NCBI GenBank assembly: GCA_020847555.1
Contig: JADLBT010000464.1
Coordinates: 1 to 10,131 of the forward strand
DNA length: 10,131 nt
Source of the DNA: Gemmataceae bacterium
GTDB taxonomy: Bacteria; Planctomycetota; Planctomycetia; Gemmatales; Gemmataceae
Direction: 5' to 3'
Positions within the stretch are counted from its first letter, which is position 1; each line of letters begins with the position of its first letter. This document shows, piece by piece, positions 9,970 through 10,131 of this stretch. The position numbers were made by a program, and so were the translations under genes. The notes beneath the pieces were generated by a model that ran no database searches, was not told where the DNA came from, and was given only the letters and a program-made list of their open reading frames with translations.

Positions 9970-10031
9970 TCGCCTGCCTGGGGATAATGGGCCGTCCTAC
10001 CAGCCCGGAGCGCCCGTGACGGCTCGGAGCC

Positions 10032-10131
10032 TCACTCCTGAGCGTGGGGCCGGACAGCAGGGAACGGTTCGAGGGCGGCACGCCAGAGACGCACCGTGCC
10101 GTCGCGGCCCGCAGAGGCGAGAACATGCCGA
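10032..10131 (-). CDS. C-terminal end of a WD40-repeat protein (partial)
   Basis: The last 32 codons of a minus-strand gene that enters from the right edge; the stop TGA is at 10032-10034. The peptide reads HVLASAGRDGTVRLWRA at residues 2-18 of the visible part, the classic end of a WD40 blade (strand, then S-A-G-x-D-G-T-V-R-L-W). About 14 residues follow, without another repeat. WD40 propellers are protein-interaction platforms; in Planctomycetes they are often part of very large proteins, sometimes joined to Ser/Thr kinase domains, but nothing here shows which. The gene lies 171 bp upstream of the SOD start on the same strand. No intrinsic terminator is evident in the gap, so read-through into the SOD gene is possible. 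Confidence 0.8.
   Translation of the reverse strand, partial: RHVLASAGRDGTVRLWRAALEPFPAVRPHAQE

Noticed and set aside
9857..10126. An 89-codon minus-strand open frame between the WD40 end and the SOD gene
   Set aside because: It overlaps the WD40 coding end in a different frame, runs into the SOD start and has no recognisable content.

Overview
The window looks like a planctomycete chromosome, most likely a Gemmataceae-like or related high-GC lineage. The evidence is a secreted DUF1549/DUF1553 (PSCyt2/PSD1) protein followed by a Tat-exported DUF1501 protein, a pairing largely confined to Planctomycetes and relatives. Strong GC bias, a kelch-like secreted protein and the end of a WD40 protein fit the same picture. 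This is inferred from protein families; there is no rRNA or other phylogenetic marker gene here, and I saw no tRNA, CRISPR array, insertion sequence or phage gene. No gap between genes exceeds about 200 bases.

Left part (1-3522, minus strand). Reading in the direction of transcription: a type B J-domain chaperone (dnaJ/cbpA-like), a 109-bp gap with a perfect 13-bp hairpin, rnpA (protein subunit of RNase P), yidD overlapping it by 4 bases, and then a large secreted kelch-type protein that runs off the left edge. The kelch gene occupies minus-strand frame from 1792 to the edge. The usual neighbours of rnpA-yidD, rpmH upstream and yidC downstream, are absent locally.

Middle (3706-7707, plus strand). 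A radical SAM protein with SPASM-like C-terminal cysteines is transcribed divergently from the chaperone. Its stop codon lies 7 nt from the start of the DUF1549/DUF1553 gene, whose ribosome binding site sits inside the end of the radical SAM gene, so the two are probably cotranscribed. Then comes a short cassette: a HicA-family mRNA interferase toxin and, 3 nt later, a 108-residue protein that is not HicB.

Right part (7717-10131). The DUF1501 gene follows the HicA cassette on the plus strand and ends at a perfect 36-bp palindrome that can terminate transcription from both sides. Beyond it, on the minus strand, are an exported Cu/Zn superoxide dismutase with all metal ligands but no disulfide cysteines, and the last 32 codons of a WD40-repeat protein running off the right edge.

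The most interesting point is the HicA gene without a HicB antitoxin, paired with an unrecognised small protein and placed between two genes that normally sit side by side. The rest is mostly ordinary planctomycete accessory and housekeeping content.
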